Assembly: GCA_947685225.1 (NCBI GenBank)
Contig: CANTUV010000026.1
Span: 58,241,501-58,305,500 of the forward strand
Length of the DNA: 64,000 nucleotides
Reading direction: 5' to 3'
Origin: Garcia nutans
Lineage: Eukaryota; Streptophyta; Magnoliopsida; Malpighiales; Euphorbiaceae
Below, piece by piece: positions 60,701 through 64,000 of this stretch (position 1 is its first letter; each line of letters starts with the position of its first letter). The position numbers and the translations under genes are program-made. The notes under the pieces are model-generated. The model was not told the origin of the DNA, did not search any database, and saw only the letters and a list, made by a program, of their open reading frames with translations.

Positions 60701-63648
60701 GTACATATTTTCAGTCTTTATTTAGGATTTCAGCATATACTATATTTGTAGCTGTTTCCTAGCAATTTTTTCAGTCATGGCAAACAAGGACTTGTAAGCT
60801 AAGTTGTGCCTCTATGCAAATAATGAAAAATTGCATATAGGCAAATAGCTTTTGGTTATTTTGTGTGTTCTATTTCTATGCTTTACGTGCATTCTATTTA
60901 GGTTATAGGTATTTAATTCGTGAGAATTCAAACCCAATTACCACTTGTTGTTTTCTTTTTTGGTGTCTGACCGCGGACATTCTTGTTTTCGTATTACAAG
61001 CTTCACATTTTTTTGTTTTCCTTTTCCCTGTCATCAGCTGCAATTTTTGTCCAAGAATCACTCGATTTCCACGGTACAATGATCCATTAAAGGTATTTTT
61101 TTTGTTTCATGTGTGTTGATTGAGAAATTAATATTTCATAAAGTCCTCACACTTATTTTCCTTTTTCCCTTTTCTACATGCAGCTTATTGAAACTCGAAG
61201 GGGTCGTTGTGGGGAGTGGGCAAATTGCTTTACACTTTACTGTCGAGCTTTTGGCTATGAATCTCATTTGGTTAGTCCGTTTCCTTTGCATGAAAGAACT
61301 TGGTATTGATGGAAGACAATGCATCATATTTTCAAATTGATGTTTCATTCCAGATCCTGGATTTCACTGATCATGTTTGGACCGATTGCTTCTCTCAACT
61401 TTTGAGAAGGTAAGCTTCATTAACAAAATTAATGCATTCTACTTTTCAAAAAAAAAAAGTTCTTGAATCATAGTTGGGCTAAACTAGACTACTGGGCATG
61501 TCAACCATGAGTTGAATCTGTTCTGATACATCATATGGATGGATGCATCTGGACCCATGTGAAGGAGTATATGACAAACCATTATTATATGAAAAGGGGT
61601 ACTTTCACTTCTATCCAATCTTATGTATTTTCTGAACTCTTTCTTCTATTTTGTGGCCCTGTTTCTATAAAAGATGAACTCATGCTTTTGTGGTAGGTGG
61701 GGTAAGAAATTAAATTATGTAGTTGCAATTGCAAAAGATGGAGTTTATGATGTCTCTAAACGTTACACGAGGAACTGGCCTGAGGTAATGATAACAATAG
61801 AAATGGCATTCTTTTTAGATTTATTACTCTCTTCAAGCACATTTCTACAAGTTCTTATGTTGACTTAAATTTGCAGGTTTTGTTGCGATGGAACATAATC
61901 AGAGAGCCAGTTTTAGCAGCTGCCCTTGCTAATATAACAAAAGACTGCAGAAGAGGCCTTGCATCTAAAGTTGTTTCCTTGCTTGAAGACCGTGATAAAA
62001 GTGAATCAGAAGAACTTGAGAGAGGTTTACATTCCACAAATGATGCTTCAGTCTTAATTCCTGGAAGACAAAGCGGGGACAGAGAATGGCGCATTTCAAG
62101 ATCAGAAATTGGTTCTAATGAAGATAGGTCTTTTGGTTGTTCTTCTTGCCCCATTCGTGTGTGTGTAGATGTGCATGTGACAAGGATTTACAATGCATTT
62201 TTCCTTGTTCTTTCTCAGTTTGCTGAGAATTCTCTTTCCAAATCTAGAGCTATTGAAATACTGAAGATCATCCAGGGAATTTTTGTGGATATTAGAAATT
62301 CCCCCTACAAAACAAGGATGACTTCGATAAATCCTTTTGTCCTTCATTTGCTTCCTTATTTTGATGAGTTACTTAATGCCCTTTCACTGAAGAGAGAGAT
62401 AGACACTGATGGAAAAGTAAATATCTGTTTAGCTGGTGACCCTGTTAAAACATCTCTAGCACTGCCCGTTGCTTTGGATGCTCTGGATGATGTGATCATT
62501 AATCTTAACAAATGTGCTGACTTAAACAAAAGTTTCCATTCCTTGCCATTGAAGAGATTGAACAGAATCCATTCTGGTTTAGTCCTTGCAAGTGGTGAGG
62601 AACTTCCTTTTGGAATTGTGAGTAGTACTATTTGCTTTGTGCTTCAGCAATTTACTGTTTCGGTGTATATGGAGCATGTGCCTAAATAGTTTCTTTCAGG
62701 CCACATCAGCATTTGATGGACTCGGTGCGAGGGAAGAGCCAAACGGTGCAAGAGGTATTAGAATCAAAATGTTAACAGATTTACTGGATTGGGGACGTGT
62801 GCTAAAGAAAACAAATGGAGATTTCCAGTTGGAAATGGAATTCAGAATTTTTGCCCAAATTGTCTTGTATTTCTTACACGTGCATATTATGAAAAATGAA
62901 GATTGCACAACACATATTTTATAACTTCTTATTTTCTGTTGCGTAAGAATCCAATTACATCTTGCAGGTTGTTGGATTGTGTATAAATTAGCAGGTAACC
63001 AAAAGCACGAACTAGTGACATACGATTTAATGTCAGCCAATGATGCCCCAGAGAGGGATCCAATGGATTGGTATGAAAATCAGAGCATATTGCCCTGTAT
63101 TTAATTGTGTTGGCAAGCATCTGAAGTTGCTTGAATGAATTTCTTCCGCACCTGTTCAATGGTGCTAGCTTCCTCTGAATGATTGTACTGATCGTTAGCA
63201 CCTGATATTTGTAACTCTTTTGGAATATACCTTGATTTTAGATCCCTGATCTTATCTGTTATTTCTTAGCAGGGTTGTTGAGGGAAGTGATGATGGGGGA
63301 TCCAGTTGGCGTGTTTTAGATAAGCAGGCTTCTCAGGTGTTTGAAAATCGGTTTCAGCGTCGGTCATTCAAAATTAGATCAGAAGGTTTCTTGTGTAATG
63401 CTTTCAGGTAAATTCTTCTTGTATTCAGAAATACTAGTCATTTTTATCTTTTTTTTTTTAATTTTTTTTTTGTAGTTCATCATAGCCTTTGATTCGAGTT
63501 ATAAAATGGCAGGCTCCGCTTTCTGGCAGTGAAAGATGTTGGATCAACTTCTCGGCTGCAGTGGGGTGGCATAGATCTATATAACTCCTCTGTAGGTTGC
63601 TTATCAACCTCATTGAATATACTGCTGGCAACAGTACCTACATCTTGA
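57719..63648 (+). CDS. PNG1: Peptide:N-glycanase (PNG1), 17 exons, with one in-frame stop
   Basis: Exons: 57719-57796, 57883-57936, 58031-58231, 58297-58395, 58696-58782, 59837-59919, 60353-60466, 61038-61092, 61184-61270, 61354-61409, 61539-61598, 61697-61784, 61877-62617, 62700-62754, 62968-63070, 63273-63407, 63513-63648. Phases agree throughout (744 codons with stop). The enzyme removes N-glycans from misfolded glycoproteins in the cytosol (ER-associated degradation). Order: N-terminal ubiquitin-like part (1-45), zinc cysteines 208, 211, 240 and 243, transglutaminase-type triad Cys266 (GRCGEW), His293 (FTDHVW) and Asp310 (MHLDPCEG), and a C-terminal F5/8C-like domain (SGEELPFG, GCWIVYKL, VLDKQASQVF). 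Codon 230 is TAA (60438-60440), between the zinc pairs. Exon 11 has no AG directly before it (ATATGG). Either a damaged allele or sequence errors; otherwise the gene looks intact. Confidence 0.88.
60021..60062 (+). repeat. CA/CATA microsatellite in PNG1 intron 6
   Basis: CACACACACATACATACAGA-type tract, continuing with ACATACATACATATACATG. Confidence 0.85.
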
Positions 63649-64000
63649 TTATTTCCAATTGTTAATATTTTAAATGCGGCTTCAAACAAAGCAAATGATC
63701 AAAATGGTATACCAAGTCGGCATATTCAGTTGGTCTTGTGGTTTGCAGCACAATTGCTAGGCCTGGGCCTTGGGGAGGGACTGTGTTGATTGTAGTTTAT
63801 ATTTAGCAATTTATATTTATATAATCATCAACTTAAAAAATTTATCTTTTTTAGAAAGAGTATTCCCATTCCGACGAGTATCACTTTTTCTGCAAAAATA
63901 CATGTGTGGGAAAACTATACTTAGAATCTATTTAGTATTGGTTTAACCTACTTTTCAAAGTACATTTTGATTTTTATTTATTTTATTATTTTCATTTTAA
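63649..64000. other. PNG1 3' flank to window end
   Basis: No further gene seen. AT-rich in the last 200 bp. Confidence 0.5.

Overview
This is nuclear DNA from a flowering plant, almost certainly a eudicot. Genes are intron-rich in a very AT-rich background. The window holds a plant-type autoinhibited Ca2+-ATPase, plant aldo-keto reductases of the perakine reductase / auxin-induced PCNT115 type, a plant peptide:N-glycanase, a MIR167 hairpin, a Ty1/copia retrotransposon and many small DNA transposons with clear target-site duplications. I could not name the species from the sequence.

Layout. 0-7 kb: the 3' half of an intronless ACA12/13-type Ca2+-ATPase (1-1584), then a broken second copy (5.46-7.06 kb). 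7-23 kb: gene-poor, AT-rich DNA. It contains a 744-bp hAT-type element (8.08 kb), a MIR167 precursor on the minus strand (13.6-13.75 kb), a 1.15-kb fold-back repeat (14.85-15.99 kb), a long degenerate TATATG-type array (16.7-18.3 kb) and microsatellites. 23.5-40.4 kb: block 1, with aldo-keto reductase (AKR) copies A, B and C and a PNGase remnant. 40.4-43.0 kb: transposon debris with a very regular 52-bp tandem repeat. 43.0-63.7 kb: block 2, with AKR copies E (split by the copia element), F and D, then a 17-exon peptide:N-glycanase gene (PNG1).

The main result is that the two blocks have the same order: A/E - B/F - promoter module - tRNA-Gly relic - C/D - promoter module - PNG1. This looks like one segmental duplication followed by reciprocal decay. 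Block 1 keeps the only intact AKR (C, 349 aa) and has lost all of PNG1 except its promoter region and last exons. Block 2 keeps a nearly complete PNG1, while its three AKR copies are all broken. A tRNA-Gly(GCC) gene sits just upstream of AKR B and is intact there; decayed copies sit upstream of C and D. A promoter/5'-leader module of about 300-400 bp is shared by PNG1 and the tRNA/AKR units and occurs four times.

PNG1 itself carries one in-frame stop (60438-60440), and one exon has no visible AG acceptor. Either this allele is damaged or there are sequence errors. Exon boundaries were worked out by hand from splice sites, reading phase and comparison among copies. Family names rest on motif recognition, not on searches.
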